Origin: Minisyncoccota bacterium
Lineage (GTDB): Bacteria > Patescibacteriota > Minisyncoccia > Minisyncoccales > PEYH01
Assembly (NCBI GenBank): GCA_028713795.1
Contig: JAQTNP010000007.1
Span: 1-20,900, forward strand
Direction of reading: 5' to 3'
Length of the DNA: 20,900 nucleotides
Position 1 is the first letter of the stretch. Each line of letters starts with the position of its first letter. Under the pieces are notes generated by a model, which saw only the letters and a list, made by a program, of their open reading frames with translations, ran no database searches and was not told the DNA's origin. Of this stretch, positions 1 to 6,954 are shown one piece after another. Both the position numbers and the translations under genes were made by a program.

Positions 1-1
1 T

Positions 2-64
2 GAGATAGCCCATCATTTTGGTTTAAATGAAAACGAAGTCAGAAATGCAAAAAGAAATGTTTAA
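2..64 (+). CDS. 3' end of an unknown gene (partial, runs off the left edge)
   Basis: An open frame enters from the left edge and stops at TAA 62-64. The 20 visible codons read EIAHHFGLNENEVRNAKRNV. The spacing of Ile-Ala, Phe-Gly-Leu and Glu-Val-Arg resembles the end of a helix-turn-helix, but this is too short to assign. The codon choice (aat, gaa, aga, tta) matches the host genes. If real, it overlaps the start of tgt by a few bases, as is common here. The family cannot be named from this fragment. Confidence 0.45.
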   Translation, partial: EIAHHFGLNENEVRNAKRNV

Positions 65-1202
65 ATTTGAAATAGAAAAAATTTCTAAAAAGAGCAAGGC
101 AAGAACTGGAATGATTACAACCCCTCATGGAAAGGTAAAAACCCCTGCCTTTATCCCCGTAGCTACTTTCGGAGTAATAAAAGGAGGTTTGGATTTTAAA
201 GATTACCAAAAAACAAAAACCCAATGCCAGATTACCAATACTTTTCATTTCATTGATCTTGATAGAACAAAAGAAGTAGAAAAAATTGGCGGATTGCATA
301 AATTTTTTAATTGCAATAAGCCAATTTTTACTGATTCGGGCGGATTTCAAGTATTTTCTTTAGGAAAAGGCGCTGAATTCGGTTTGGGAAAAATCGGCTC
401 TATCTTCCCGGAACAAAGAAGAAGAGAAAAACCATCAAATAGCTTGGTAAAAAGGATTAATGACAGGGGAGTGCATTTTAAATCTCCAAGAGATGGCAGA
501 GAAATCTGGTTAACGCCAGAATCTTCTGCCTTAGCCCAAAAAGAATTAGGAGCTGACTTTATCTATCTCTTTGATGTTTGCGGATCTCCATTGGATGGCA
601 AGAAAACCACTAAAGAAGAAATGGAATTAAGCCATGAATGGTTTAAGAGATTCTTGAATACAAAAATCTCTTCAAACCAAAGGATATTTGGAATAATCCA
701 AGGAGGGATTTACAGAGATTTAAGAATCAAATCTACTGAATTTGTAAATGATCTAGATGTATTTGGAATAGCTATTGGCGGAGCCTTGGGAAAGAAAAAG
801 GAAGATATGTATAAAACGATATCTTGGGTAAATGAAAAGATTGACTGGCAAAAACCCCATCATCTATTAGGAATAGGGGATTTGGATGTAATGGAAAAGA
901 TAATCAAATTGGGAATTGATCTTTTTGATTGCGCGCTACCTACAAGAATTGCCAGGCATGGAATGGCTTTAACTTCAAAAGGGCCAATTGATTTAAAAAA
1001 ATCTATCTTGAAGGACAAATTCAAGCCATTGGATAGAAATTGTGATTGTTTTGTTTGTCAGAATTACACTCAGGCTCAGATAAACTTCTTTTTTAAAGCA
1101 AAGGAACAAATAGCAGGAAGGTTGCTTACTATTCATAATCTGTATTTTATCGAAACTCTTTTAGAAAAAATCAGGGAAAAGATTGCAGAAAACAAATTTT
1201 AA
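57..1202 (+). CDS. tgt: tRNA-guanine transglycosylase (Tgt), divergent
   Basis: Exchanges guanine-34 in GUN anticodons for a queuosine precursor (preQ1 in most bacteria) in the cytoplasm. Numbered from ATG 57: TDSGGFQVFSL holds the general-acid Asp93; Phe-Asp173, Gln215 of IQGG and the IGG loop near 240 bind the base; Asp291 in FDCALPTR is the expected nucleophile; Cys329, Cys331, Cys334 and His360 are the zinc ligands. ATG 27 and ATG 45 are also in frame, but family members begin close to the FKFEI stretch, so 57 is preferred. It is divergent: about 20 extra residues follow SLG, the usual FDECTPYP reads FDVCGSPL, and the loop after IGG lacks the usual GE pair. Its stop overlaps the convergent truB stop and there is no terminator between them. 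The family is clear; substrate preference is uncertain. Confidence 0.9.
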   Translation: MFKFEIEKISKKSKARTGMITTPHGKVKTPAFIPVATFGVIKGGLDFKDYQKTKTQCQITNTFHFIDLDRTKEVEKIGGLHKFFNCNKPIFTDSGGFQVFSLGKGAEFGLGKIGSIFPEQRRREKPSNSLVKRINDRGVHFKSPRDGREIWLTPESSALAQKELGADFIYLFDVCGSPLDGKKTTKEEMELSHEWFKRFLNTKISSNQRIFGIIQGGIYRDLRIKSTEFVNDLDVFGIAIGGALGKKKEDMYKTISWVNEKIDWQKPHHLLGIGDLDVMEKIIKLGIDLFDCALPTRIARHGMALTSKGPIDLKKSILKDKFKPLDRNCDCFVCQNYTQAQINFFFKAKEQIAGRLLTIHNLYFIETLLEKIREKIAENKF

Positions 1203-2125
1203 TGTTTCTTAAATTCAGAATAGGGGATTTGTATCTTTCTGAAATAGTAGAATTGTTTTTTTACATTAGCCCCGGGAGGGCCATTTTGTATTCTATCTAA
1301 AAACCTTTGAATATTTTTAATCTTTCCTTGTCCAATTATCTCAATGAAATTATCTTCTATATTCTGGGCTTTTCCTTTGATATTAAATATCTTTGCCCAG
1401 AATCTGGCATAGTTCCTAAACCCTATCCCCTGTACTAATCCCTGGCCCTTGAAATATACTTCAAGATCATCATCTTGAATGGTTTTTAAATCAATAGCTT
1501 CTTCTATTGTAAACCTATCTACTTTTGTCCTGGTTAAAGATTGCAAAAGCCCTTTAGTTTGCAAAATATTTCCTAAGTCATTGGCTAGGGAACGGATATA
1601 GAAGCCGGAACTGACTAAGAGCTTTACTTTTATTATCGCAGAATCGTTTTTGATAGAATAATCAATAATTTTGTAATCAAATAGCTCTACTTCTTTTGGC
1701 TGCAATTCAAATTCTTTTCCTTCTCTTGCTAATCTGTAAGCAGGAACTCCTGAAATCTTGACTGCTGAATATTTTGGAGGAACTTGCTGTATTTTTCCGA
1801 TAAAAGAATCTAAAGCATTTTTAATTTCCTGCAATTCAGGAAATCTTTGTATATTATTCTTTGTAATATTTCCTGTAATATCATATGTATCTGATTCAGA
1901 TCCTAAAAGAATCTCAGCAATATATTCCTTTTTACTGTTTTTTAATATTGTATTCAAAATACTGGTAGAATTTCTGCCAATTGCAATGATTAAAACTCCT
2001 GAAGCCATTGGATCTAAGGTTCCTCCGTGGCCTATCACTTTTTCTCTCAATCTTTTTTTGAGAAAATTTACTGTATCAAAGGAAGTCCATCCCTCTGGTT
2101 TATTGATTACAAAAATTCCTTTCAT
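1199..2125 (-). CDS. truB: tRNA pseudouridine-55 synthase TruB fused to an acylphosphatase domain
   Basis: Residues 1 to about 215 are a TruB core, which isomerises U55 in the tRNA T-loop. KPEGWTSFDTV opens the fold and GGTLDPMASGVL carries the catalytic Asp38; KKEYIAEILLG and GFYIRSLANDLG are later family motifs. The usual C-terminal PUA domain is absent. Residues 220-308 instead match acylphosphatase: GLVQGIGFR with catalytic Arg237, GKAQN with catalytic Asn255, a glycine-containing strand, and the closing NGPPGANV. Acylphosphatases hydrolyse carboxyl-phosphate bonds such as acetyl or carbamoyl phosphate, and both catalytic residues are kept. The frame is uninterrupted, so this is a real fusion in this sequence. 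The gene is convergent with tgt, another tRNA-modification gene. ATG 2125 is the only start that keeps the N-terminal TruB motif complete. Confidence 0.93.
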   Translation of the reverse strand: MKGIFVINKPEGWTSFDTVNFLKKRLREKVIGHGGTLDPMASGVLIIAIGRNSTSILNTILKNSKKEYIAEILLGSESDTYDITGNITKNNIQRFPELQEIKNALDSFIGKIQQVPPKYSAVKISGVPAYRLAREGKEFELQPKEVELFDYKIIDYSIKNDSAIIKVKLLVSSGFYIRSLANDLGNILQTKGLLQSLTRTKVDRFTIEEAIDLKTIQDDDLEVYFKGQGLVQGIGFRNYARFWAKIFNIKGKAQNIEDNFIEIIGQGKIKNIQRFLDRIQNGPPGANVKKQFYYFRKIQIPYSEFKKH

Positions 2126-2128
2126 ATT

Positions 2129-2144
2129 TCTGCATCTTTGCAGA
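2129..2144. repeat. Short inverted repeat upstream of truB
   Basis: TCTGCA and TGCAGA flank a 4-base gap, giving a 6-bp hairpin or dyad three bases upstream of the truB start codon on the minus strand. It could be an operator or a translation-damping hairpin for truB. It could equally be chance in AT-rich DNA. Confidence 0.3.
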
Positions 2145-2168
2145 TTATTTGAATTGTGGCAATGATAA

Positions 2169-2196
2169 TTGACTTTAAAGACAGAACAATTAAGAT
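2169..2196 (+). promoter_or_regulatory. Probable promoter of cassette 1
   Basis: TTGACT at 2169-2174 and TAAGAT at 2191-2196 are separated by 16 bases, a sigma70-like pair. The predicted start point falls just ahead of the GGGGAGG ribosome-binding site at 2204-2210. Confidence 0.5.
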
Positions 2197-2215
2197 ATTA
2201 AAAGGGGAGGTAACT

Positions 2216-2548
2216 ATGGCCAAGGAGAACGAACAACCTGCCGTTGATGCCTGGGAAAAGTTTCGAAAGACGATCGACTGGAGCCGGGTTTGGCAAGCGC
2301 TTAAAGGATGCGGCAGCGATCATTTCCATCAGGTCTCTCGAATCGAGGATGATTCGCGAACCGGAATATTGGTCGTCAGCATAACGTGCGATGCCGACGT
2401 CCATATACAGACATTCCCTGGTAACGACTATCCCGGATCAATCAGATTCCGTACGCCTGCGGGTGGCGGCAGATCTGCTAGGGTTCGCGATGCTCTTCTT
2501 CTGTTGGCTGTCGCTATGGCCGCCGATAATGAGGAGAGCCATCAGTGA
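2216..2548 (+). CDS. Unknown protein in GC-rich cassette 1 (110 aa)
   Basis: No family is recognised. ATG 2216 is chosen because GGGGAGG lies five bases upstream; the in-frame ATG at 2156 would put the promoter inside the gene. The product is soluble and mixed-charge. A Trp-rich stretch (TIDWSRVWQAL, near 23-33) is followed by a beta-rich middle with two cysteines (about 36 and 62), then a Gly-Gly-Gly-Arg-Ser stretch leading into RVRDALLLLAVAMAADN, a clear amphipathic helix. Base use differs sharply from the flanks: CG dinucleotides are frequent, Arg is mainly CGN rather than AGA, and Leu is often CTG or CTT. With its own promoter, SD and terminator it looks like an independently acquired unit. 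Function unknown. Confidence 0.75.
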   Translation: MAKENEQPAVDAWEKFRKTIDWSRVWQALKGCGSDHFHQVSRIEDDSRTGILVVSITCDADVHIQTFPGNDYPGSIRFRTPAGGGRSARVRDALLLLAVAMAADNEESHQ

Positions 2549-2572
2549 ATCAAGCTCGTTCAACCAACACTC

Positions 2573-2580
2573 AGAGGAGG
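2573..2580 (+). promoter_or_regulatory. Strong Shine-Dalgarno before a 19-codon ORF
   Basis: AGAGGAGG sits six bases before ATG 2587. It is much stronger than any ribosome-binding site in front of the neighbouring host genes, which is why the short ORF behind it deserves notice. Confidence 0.45.
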
Positions 2581-2586
2581 TGGTTT

Positions 2587-2646
2587 ATGAGAGAGGCATG
2601 CAAAATGACCTCTCTTCCTTTTTTCATACAATCAAGTAATATTTAA
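2587..2646 (+). CDS. Possible 19-residue leader peptide or gene remnant ahead of the helicase gene
   Basis: The ORF reads MREACKMTSLPFFIQSSNI and stops at TAA 2644-2646, five bases before the helicase ATG. It has a strong SD. Its first codons lie inside the terminator hairpin at 2590-2615, so ribosomes here would interfere with hairpin formation. Two readings fit: a leader peptide letting translation modulate read-through into the helicase gene, or the first codons of a second cassette gene whose body was lost. The residues match no family. Expression is unproven. Confidence 0.3.
   Translation: MREACKMTSLPFFIQSSNI
2590..2624 (+). terminator. Rho-independent terminator of cassette 1
   Basis: AGAGAGG (2590-2596) pairs with CCTCTCT (2609-2615) across a 12-base loop, and TCC followed by six T residues comes next. 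It ends the cassette 1 transcript just before the helicase gene. Confidence 0.65.
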
Positions 2647-2651
2647 AGAGT

Positions 2652-5579
2652 ATGGCAAAGAAAAAGGAATCAATATATCTTGAGGGCTTAAATCCTGAGC
2701 AGATAGAGGCTGTTACTTTTGGCAATGGCCCCCTTTTAATTGTCGCCGGAGCCGGAACAGGAAAAACAGCTGTAATCACTAAAAGAATCGCATATCTGAT
2801 AGAAAAAGGGCTGGCAAAATCAGAAGAAATTCTTGCTGTTACATTTACAGATAAAGCAGCTCAAGAAATGGAAGAAAGAGTGGATAAAACTCTGCCTTTC
2901 GGATATTTAGACTTATGGATTTCTACATTCCATTCTTTTGCCCAAAGAATCTTAGAGCAGCACGGACTAGATATTGGCTTGCCCAATAGTTTCAAGATAT
3001 TAGATGATACTGCCGCCTGGCTGTTAATCAGAAGGAATCTAAATATTTTTGATCTGGACTATTACAAGCCAATGGGCAACCCTACAAAATTCATTTCAGC
3101 CATGCTTGATCATTTTTCCAGATGCAAAGATCAGGGAATATATCCCGATGACTATCTTGCATATTTTGAAGATTTTGATGGAAACGACGAAGAAAGAAAA
3201 AGAATAGGGGAAATTTCCCATGCTTACAAAACATATCAGGATCTGCTGTTGCAGAACAACTATCTTGATTTCGGAGATTTGATAATGTATTGCCTGAAAC
3301 TCTTCAAAGACAGGCCGCAGATATTAGAAGAATATCAGGAAAGATTCAAATACATCCTTGTTGATGAATTCCAAGACACCAATTGGGCCCAATATGAATT
3401 GATTAAGATGATTGCCCACCCAAAAAACAATATTACTGTTTGCGCTGATGATGATCAGGCAATCTATCGCTGGAGAGGAGCTTCTTTTAACAATGTTTTG
3501 CAATTCAGCAAGGATTTTCCAAAAGCAAAACAGATTGTTTTGGTAAAAAACTATCGTTCCGGACAAAATATATTGGATTTGTCATACCAATTTATCCAAT
3601 TGAATAATCCTAACAGATTGGAATTTCAATTGAGCCAGGAAAAAGAAATTGCCAACCAGGCGAAAAAGAAAGGATTAAAAATTAATGAATTCAAGGCAGT
3701 AAGCAAAAAACTTACCGCAGAGATTGAACCTTTAGCGATAATTGAAAACTTGCATTTTAAAACTTTAGATGAAGAGAATAGGGGAGTGGCGGACAGGATA
3801 GAGGAACTAATGAAAGAAAAGAAAGCCCAGTCATTGTCTGATTTTGCAATCCTTACCAGATCTAATGATGCAGCTATTTCTTTTATCAAAGAGCTGGAAA
3901 GAAGGGGAATAGCTCATCAATTCTTAGCCTCTAGGGGATTATATGCCCAGCCAATCATTATGGATGTAATAGCATATTTTAAACTATTAGATGACTATCA
4001 TGAAAGCCCCGCTGTGTTTAGAATTTTAACCTCTCCGATAATTAATCTTCCGTATCAAGAACTGGCTAAAATATCATACATGGCTAGAATCAAAGCCTGG
4101 TCTTTGTATGAAGTATTGATGAATATCAATTCTGTATATGATATTTCTTTGGATTCCAAAGAAAAAATTAGGAAATTAGTGCAATTGGTAGAAAACCATA
4201 CAAAAATTGCCAAAGAAAATACAATAACTTCGGTATTGATACACTTTCTTAATGATTCTTCGTATCTTAAGTATTTGGTAAAGAACGAAAAACAAAGAGA
4301 AATATCCTTGCTTAACCAATTCTTGAAAAAGATAAAGCAATTTGAAGAAAGCGAAACTGATCCGAGCTTAAAAAACTTTGTAAATCTTTTGAATATGGAA
4401 ATTGAAGCAGGAGAATTAGGAAATTTGGAAACTAATTTGGAAGAAGGGCCGGATACTGTAAAGATAATGACAATGCACGGAGCAAAAGGTCTGGAATTCC
4501 CATATGTTTTTATTGTAAATCTTGTTGACAGAAGATTTCCAACAGATCAAAGAAAGGATCCCATTGAGCTTCCTGAAGATTTGATCAAGGATATTCTTCC
4601 TTTAGGAGATATTCATCTTCAAGAAGAAAGACGTTTGTTCTATGTCGCCATGACAAGAGCTAAAAAAGGACTTTTCTTTTGCTGGGCTGATGATTATGGA
4701 GGCCAGAGAAAGAAAAAACCTTCTTTGTTCTTGTATGAATTAGGTTTGGTAAAAGAAGAGGTCCTTCCATCCCAGCAGATACTATTTGAACAGCCGAAAG
4801 AAAGAGTAAAACCCAATAAAGAGATTAGGTTGCCTTCATATTTTTCATATACCCAGATAGCAGCATTTGAAAGATGCCCCTTACAATACAAATTCGCCCA
4901 TATCTTAAGCATTCCAAGGATGGGAAGTTCTGTTTTCAGTTTTGGAAAAACAATGCATGCCACTTTCCAGCATTTTATTGAAGAGGTGAATAAGGTAGGA
5001 ATAGAGAAAATTACTTTAAAAAGATTATTAGAGATATATGAGGAGCAATGGATAGATGAATGGTATCCTTCCAAAGAAGAAAAACAAAGAAGGTTTGAAA
5101 AGGGAAAACAGGCCCTAGAAGAATTCTTTAAAGATTTTAAAGAGAAAAAGCCCAAGACCTTTATCTTTAAAGGACAGCCAGCTTTGGAATTATCTTTTGT
5201 ATTAAAGATTAATAACTATCCTGTAAAAGGACAGATAGACAGGATTGATGAAACAAAAGAAGGGATTGAGATTATTGATTACAAAACAGGACAATTGAAG
5301 GACAAGCTGGATAAAGATGACAAGCAGCAATTGCTAATCTACCAGTTAGCTAGCCAGGAGGTATTAAAGATAAATCCTGCTAAATTGACATATTACTATG
5401 TTGATCATGCAAAAAAGATGTCATTTATTCCAACGGAAAAAGAATTGGAAGAATTCAGAATAAATATTTCTGAAAAGATAGAAGAAATACAACATAGTGA
5501 TTTTGCTCCCAATCCAAGTCAATTCAATTGTAAATTCTGCGATTTTAAGGATATTTGTGAATTTAAAAAATTAAGTTAA
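2652..5579 (+). CDS. UvrD/PcrA-family helicase fused to a RecB-like Fe-S nuclease
   Basis: An ATP-dependent SF1A DNA helicase and nuclease for double-strand-break processing or repair. The Q motif is LNPEQ (Gln17), Walker A is AGAGTGKT (32-39), Walker B is VDEFQD (237-242), followed by DDDQAIYRWRGA, NYRS, TMHGAKGLEF (from 607) and RRLFYVAMTRAKK (from 660). From about 730 comes a PD-(D/E)XK domain: SYTQIAAFERCP, Asp863 in GQIDR, then Asp876 and Lys878 in IIDYKTGQ. Cys742, Cys960, Cys963 and Cys969 have the one-plus-three spacing of AddB/Cas4-type Fe-S nucleases. The layout resembles AdnA/AdnB or a single-chain AddA-like protein. No second RecBCD/AddAB-type subunit is in the window. The gene lacks an SD (AAAGAG only), and 2637-2642 (TAATAT) could be a -10 box giving a nearly leaderless message. 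Confidence 0.93.
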   Translation: MAKKKESIYLEGLNPEQIEAVTFGNGPLLIVAGAGTGKTAVITKRIAYLIEKGLAKSEEILAVTFTDKAAQEMEERVDKTLPFGYLDLWISTFHSFAQRILEQHGLDIGLPNSFKILDDTAAWLLIRRNLNIFDLDYYKPMGNPTKFISAMLDHFSRCKDQGIYPDDYLAYFEDFDGNDEERKRIGEISHAYKTYQDLLLQNNYLDFGDLIMYCLKLFKDRPQILEEYQERFKYILVDEFQDTNWAQYELIKMIAHPKNNITVCADDDQAIYRWRGASFNNVLQFSKDFPKAKQIVLVKNYRSGQNILDLSYQFIQLNNPNRLEFQLSQEKEIANQAKKKGLKINEFKAVSKKLTAEIEPLAIIENLHFKTLDEENRGVADRIEELMKEKKAQSLSDFAILTRSNDAAISFIKELERRGIAHQFLASRGLYAQPIIMDVIAYFKLLDDYHESPAVFRILTSPIINLPYQELAKISYMARIKAWSLYEVLMNINSVYDISLDSKEKIRKLVQLVENHTKIAKENTITSVLIHFLNDSSYLKYLVKNEKQREISLLNQFLKKIKQFEESETDPSLKNFVNLLNMEIEAGELGNLETNLEEGPDTVKIMTMHGAKGLEFPYVFIVNLVDRRFPTDQRKDPIELPEDLIKDILPLGDIHLQEERRLFYVAMTRAKKGLFFCWADDYGGQRKKKPSLFLYELGLVKEEVLPSQQILFEQPKERVKPNKEIRLPSYFSYTQIAAFERCPLQYKFAHILSIPRMGSSVFSFGKTMHATFQHFIEEVNKVGIEKITLKRLLEIYEEQWIDEWYPSKEEKQRRFEKGKQALEEFFKDFKEKKPKTFIFKGQPALELSFVLKINNYPVKGQIDRIDETKEGIEIIDYKTGQLKDKLDKDDKQQLLIYQLASQEVLKINPAKLTYYYVDHAKKMSFIPTEKELEEFRINISEKIEEIQHSDFAPNPSQFNCKFCDFKDICEFKKLS

Positions 5580-5584
5580 AAAAT

Positions 5585-5962
5585 ATGAACTATGATAAAT
5601 TATTCGGATACATATTGCTGCTATTGGGAATAGCAATAATAGTTCTTACGCTTTTGTATTCCTTTAAGATATTTACCGGAAAGATATCTGCTCCGGATAT
5701 TTTTAAAAAAGATATCGCGATATCTCAAAACGAAATAATAGAACAGAAAGATTTAAATCAGGAAAATATCCAGGACTATGTTTCCCAAACCGTGCAGAAC
5801 AGCATAGAAAAAGTTCTCCCGGAGAACTTTACAAATAAAGTGATAAATCTCGCTTGCTGGGGAGCTTTTGCAGGATTAGCTATCTTTGCCGGAGGAAAAA
5901 TTGGAAATTTAGGAATAAATTTAATTACTAAAAGCAAAAAAGAAGAACCAAAAGAGGGTTGA
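5585..5962 (+). CDS. Small membrane protein, unknown (125 aa)
   Basis: No family is recognised. A hydrophobic segment at about 8-29 (YILLLLGIAIIVLTLLYSF) anchors it. A polar, acidic, glutamine-rich stretch follows at about 35-80, then a second hydrophobic segment at about 87-105 rich in Ala and Gly, and a charged lysine/glutamate tail. The two segments suggest a hairpin with both ends on one side. It starts five bases after the helicase stop and shares host codon use, so it is probably co-transcribed with the helicase. Its last codons overlap the -35 box of cassette 2. Confidence 0.75.
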   Translation: MNYDKLFGYILLLLGIAIIVLTLLYSFKIFTGKISAPDIFKKDIAISQNEIIEQKDLNQENIQDYVSQTVQNSIEKVLPENFTNKVINLACWGAFAGLAIFAGGKIGNLGINLITKSKKEEPKEG

Positions 5963-5987
5963 TTTTTTAGCAAAAAACTTGTAGAAT
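5959..5987 (+). promoter_or_regulatory. Promoter of cassette 2
   Basis: TTGATT (5959-5964) and TAGAAT (5982-5987) are separated by exactly 17 bases. The -35 box overlaps the TGA stop of the preceding gene. The AAGGAGGTGA ribosome-binding site begins about 18 bases downstream, at 6005. Confidence 0.6.
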
Positions 5988-6020
5988 AGTAACTAGCTCT
6001 TCGCAAGGAGGTGAGGTACT

Positions 6021-6542
6021 TTGGACGCAGTAATCGCGGTTCTAAAGGGCTTGTGGGCGGTATTGATTTTCGGAGCGCCAGGAGTTGGCGTATGGAGATT
6101 CGGAGGGGTGTCGTTTGAGCAAGCACTCTTAACGCTGATCATCTACAGCGCCATCATTGTACTGCTGACTTTCTTTTTCGTTAACATGGCTGAAAAGCTG
6201 TGGAAACGAATCAGAATGACAAAAGAAGGACAGATAATTGCCCAGAGCATGATTGTATCTTGGATACAATCTGCAATAGGGCGATTAAGAAACCATAACA
6301 ATGGCACTGGTCAGATCAAGAACGACCTAAAGAAAAAACTGCTCAAAACAGCTCCGTGGCTAGTACTGATGTTGTACTACCTTCCTCTGCCAATAATCGG
6401 AGAAGTAGTCATCATCGTAGCCAAAGCCTTCGTAGACACTAAGGTGTTGAAGATGCGATGGGTTCTCCCTATGCTTTTAGGGGGAATTGTCTTCAAGAGC
6501 TGGGTTACTTGTGTAATCTGGTACCAAGTCGTCTCACAATGA
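6021..6542 (+). CDS. Unknown polytopic membrane protein in cassette 2 (173 aa)
   Basis: No family is recognised. The start is TTG 6021, fixed by AAGGAGG at 6005-6011 nine bases upstream; no ATG lies at this distance. Four hydrophobic segments are visible: about 5-25, 33-56, 109-134 and 147-170. Between the second and third is a strongly basic loop (KLWKRIRMTKEG, then RLRNHNN and KKKLLK), probably cytoplasmic. CG dinucleotides and CTG/GTC codons are commoner than in the flanking genes, though some AGA remains. A hairpin terminator begins at the stop codon itself. A holin-like or pore-forming role is possible from size and topology, but nothing in the sequence proves it. Confidence 0.75.
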   Translation: MDAVIAVLKGLWAVLIFGAPGVGVWRFGGVSFEQALLTLIIYSAIIVLLTFFFVNMAEKLWKRIRMTKEGQIIAQSMIVSWIQSAIGRLRNHNNGTGQIKNDLKKKLLKTAPWLVLMLYYLPLPIIGEVVIIVAKAFVDTKVLKMRWVLPMLLGGIVFKSWVTCVIWYQVVSQ

Positions 6543-6578
6543 ACGGCAAGATGAAAAGTCTCGCCGTTCTCTATTTTT
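6541..6578 (+). terminator. Rho-independent terminator of cassette 2
   Basis: GAACGGC (6541-6547) pairs exactly with GCCGTTC (6563-6569) and is followed by TCTATTTTTA. The first stem base is the G of the TGA stop codon, so the gene and terminator are fused with no gap. Confidence 0.75.
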
Positions 6579-6585
6579 ATCAACA

Positions 6586-6615
6586 TTGACAGAAGCGTAC
6601 ATATAATGATATAAT
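6586..6615 (+). promoter_or_regulatory. Consensus sigma70 promoter of cassette 3
   Basis: TTGACA (6586-6591) and TATAAT (6610-6615) are both perfect consensus boxes, with an 18-base spacer. A second TATAAT sits at 6602-6607 but is too close to the -35 box. This is the strongest-looking promoter in the window. Confidence 0.8.
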
Positions 6616-6640
6616 ATAGGTAGCACATAGGAGGTGAACG

Positions 6641-6859
6641 ATGAAGGCATCCTTGAACAAGGATGGGTCGGTTACGATAGACGTCGTAACTGGTTCCATC
6701 AAGTTCAGAAGGATTGGGCGACAGGTCGTGGAGCTGGGCTCCATCGATTATGTCGATGACCGAGACCGGAAGCAAGCAAAAGAGCTTGCAGCTGGTCTCC
6801 TTATTTCACCCCGCGATCTGCGGGGAGCATTCATTGAACGCTCCTGCAAAGATCGCTAA
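6641..6859 (+). CDS. Unknown small protein in cassette 3 (72 aa)
   Basis: No family is recognised. AGGAGGTGA at 6629-6637 precedes ATG 6641 with six-base SD spacing, so the start is secure. The product begins with alternating strand-like residues (SVTIDVVTGSIKFRRIG), continues with a strand around VVELGSIDYVDD, then a helix (RKQAKELAAGLL), and ends basic. It has one Cys, near the C-terminus, and no membrane segment. Arg codons are largely CGN (cga, cgg, cgc), unlike the AGA-dominated host genes. A perfect promoter in front and a hairpin terminator behind make it a self-contained, probably highly expressed unit. Partner unknown. Confidence 0.7.
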   Translation: MKASLNKDGSVTIDVVTGSIKFRRIGRQVVELGSIDYVDDRDRKQAKELAAGLLISPRDLRGAFIERSCKDR

Positions 6860-6861
6860 GC

Positions 6862-6912
6862 CGCCACGAGTCAAACAAACATACGACACGTGGCGCGCTT
6901 TCTTTTTTAATC
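6862..6912 (+). terminator. Rho-independent terminator of cassette 3
   Basis: CGCCACG (6862-6868) pairs with CGTGGCG (6889-6895) around a 20-base loop. CGCTTTC and six T residues follow. The stem starts two bases after the stop codon. Confidence 0.7.
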
Positions 6913-6954
6913 TCATTCATGTTAAGATGGAAGAATTAATTATTCATATATAAC

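Noticed and set aside
39..350. Minus-strand open frame inside tgt
   Set aside because: It lies entirely opposite a clear Tgt-coding region, has a low-complexity Phe/Ser-rich product and no start signal.
1758..2165. Plus-strand open frame opposite truB
   Set aside because: Shadow of the well-supported truB frame; the product has no recognisable motif.
2156..2215. N-terminal extension of the cassette 1 protein
   Set aside because: It would put the TTGACT/TAAGAT promoter and the GGGGAGG site inside the gene; ATG 2216 has ideal SD spacing.
2391..2639. Second plus-strand frame overlapping the cassette 1 gene
   Set aside because: It lacks an SD, overlaps the SD-led frame at 2216, and runs through the terminator hairpin.
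4694..5155. 153-codon minus-strand frame inside the helicase-nuclease gene
   Set aside because: Antisense shadow; the plus strand encodes a continuous, motif-rich protein here.
6714..6953. Alternative frame overlapping the cassette 3 gene
   Set aside because: It crosses the hairpin terminator and lacks an SD, while the 6641 frame has both promoter and SD.
2126..6954. Integron cassette array
   Set aside because: No integrase, no attC-like pairs with GTTRRRY/RYYYAAC cores, and the units have their own promoters; they are also split by host genes.
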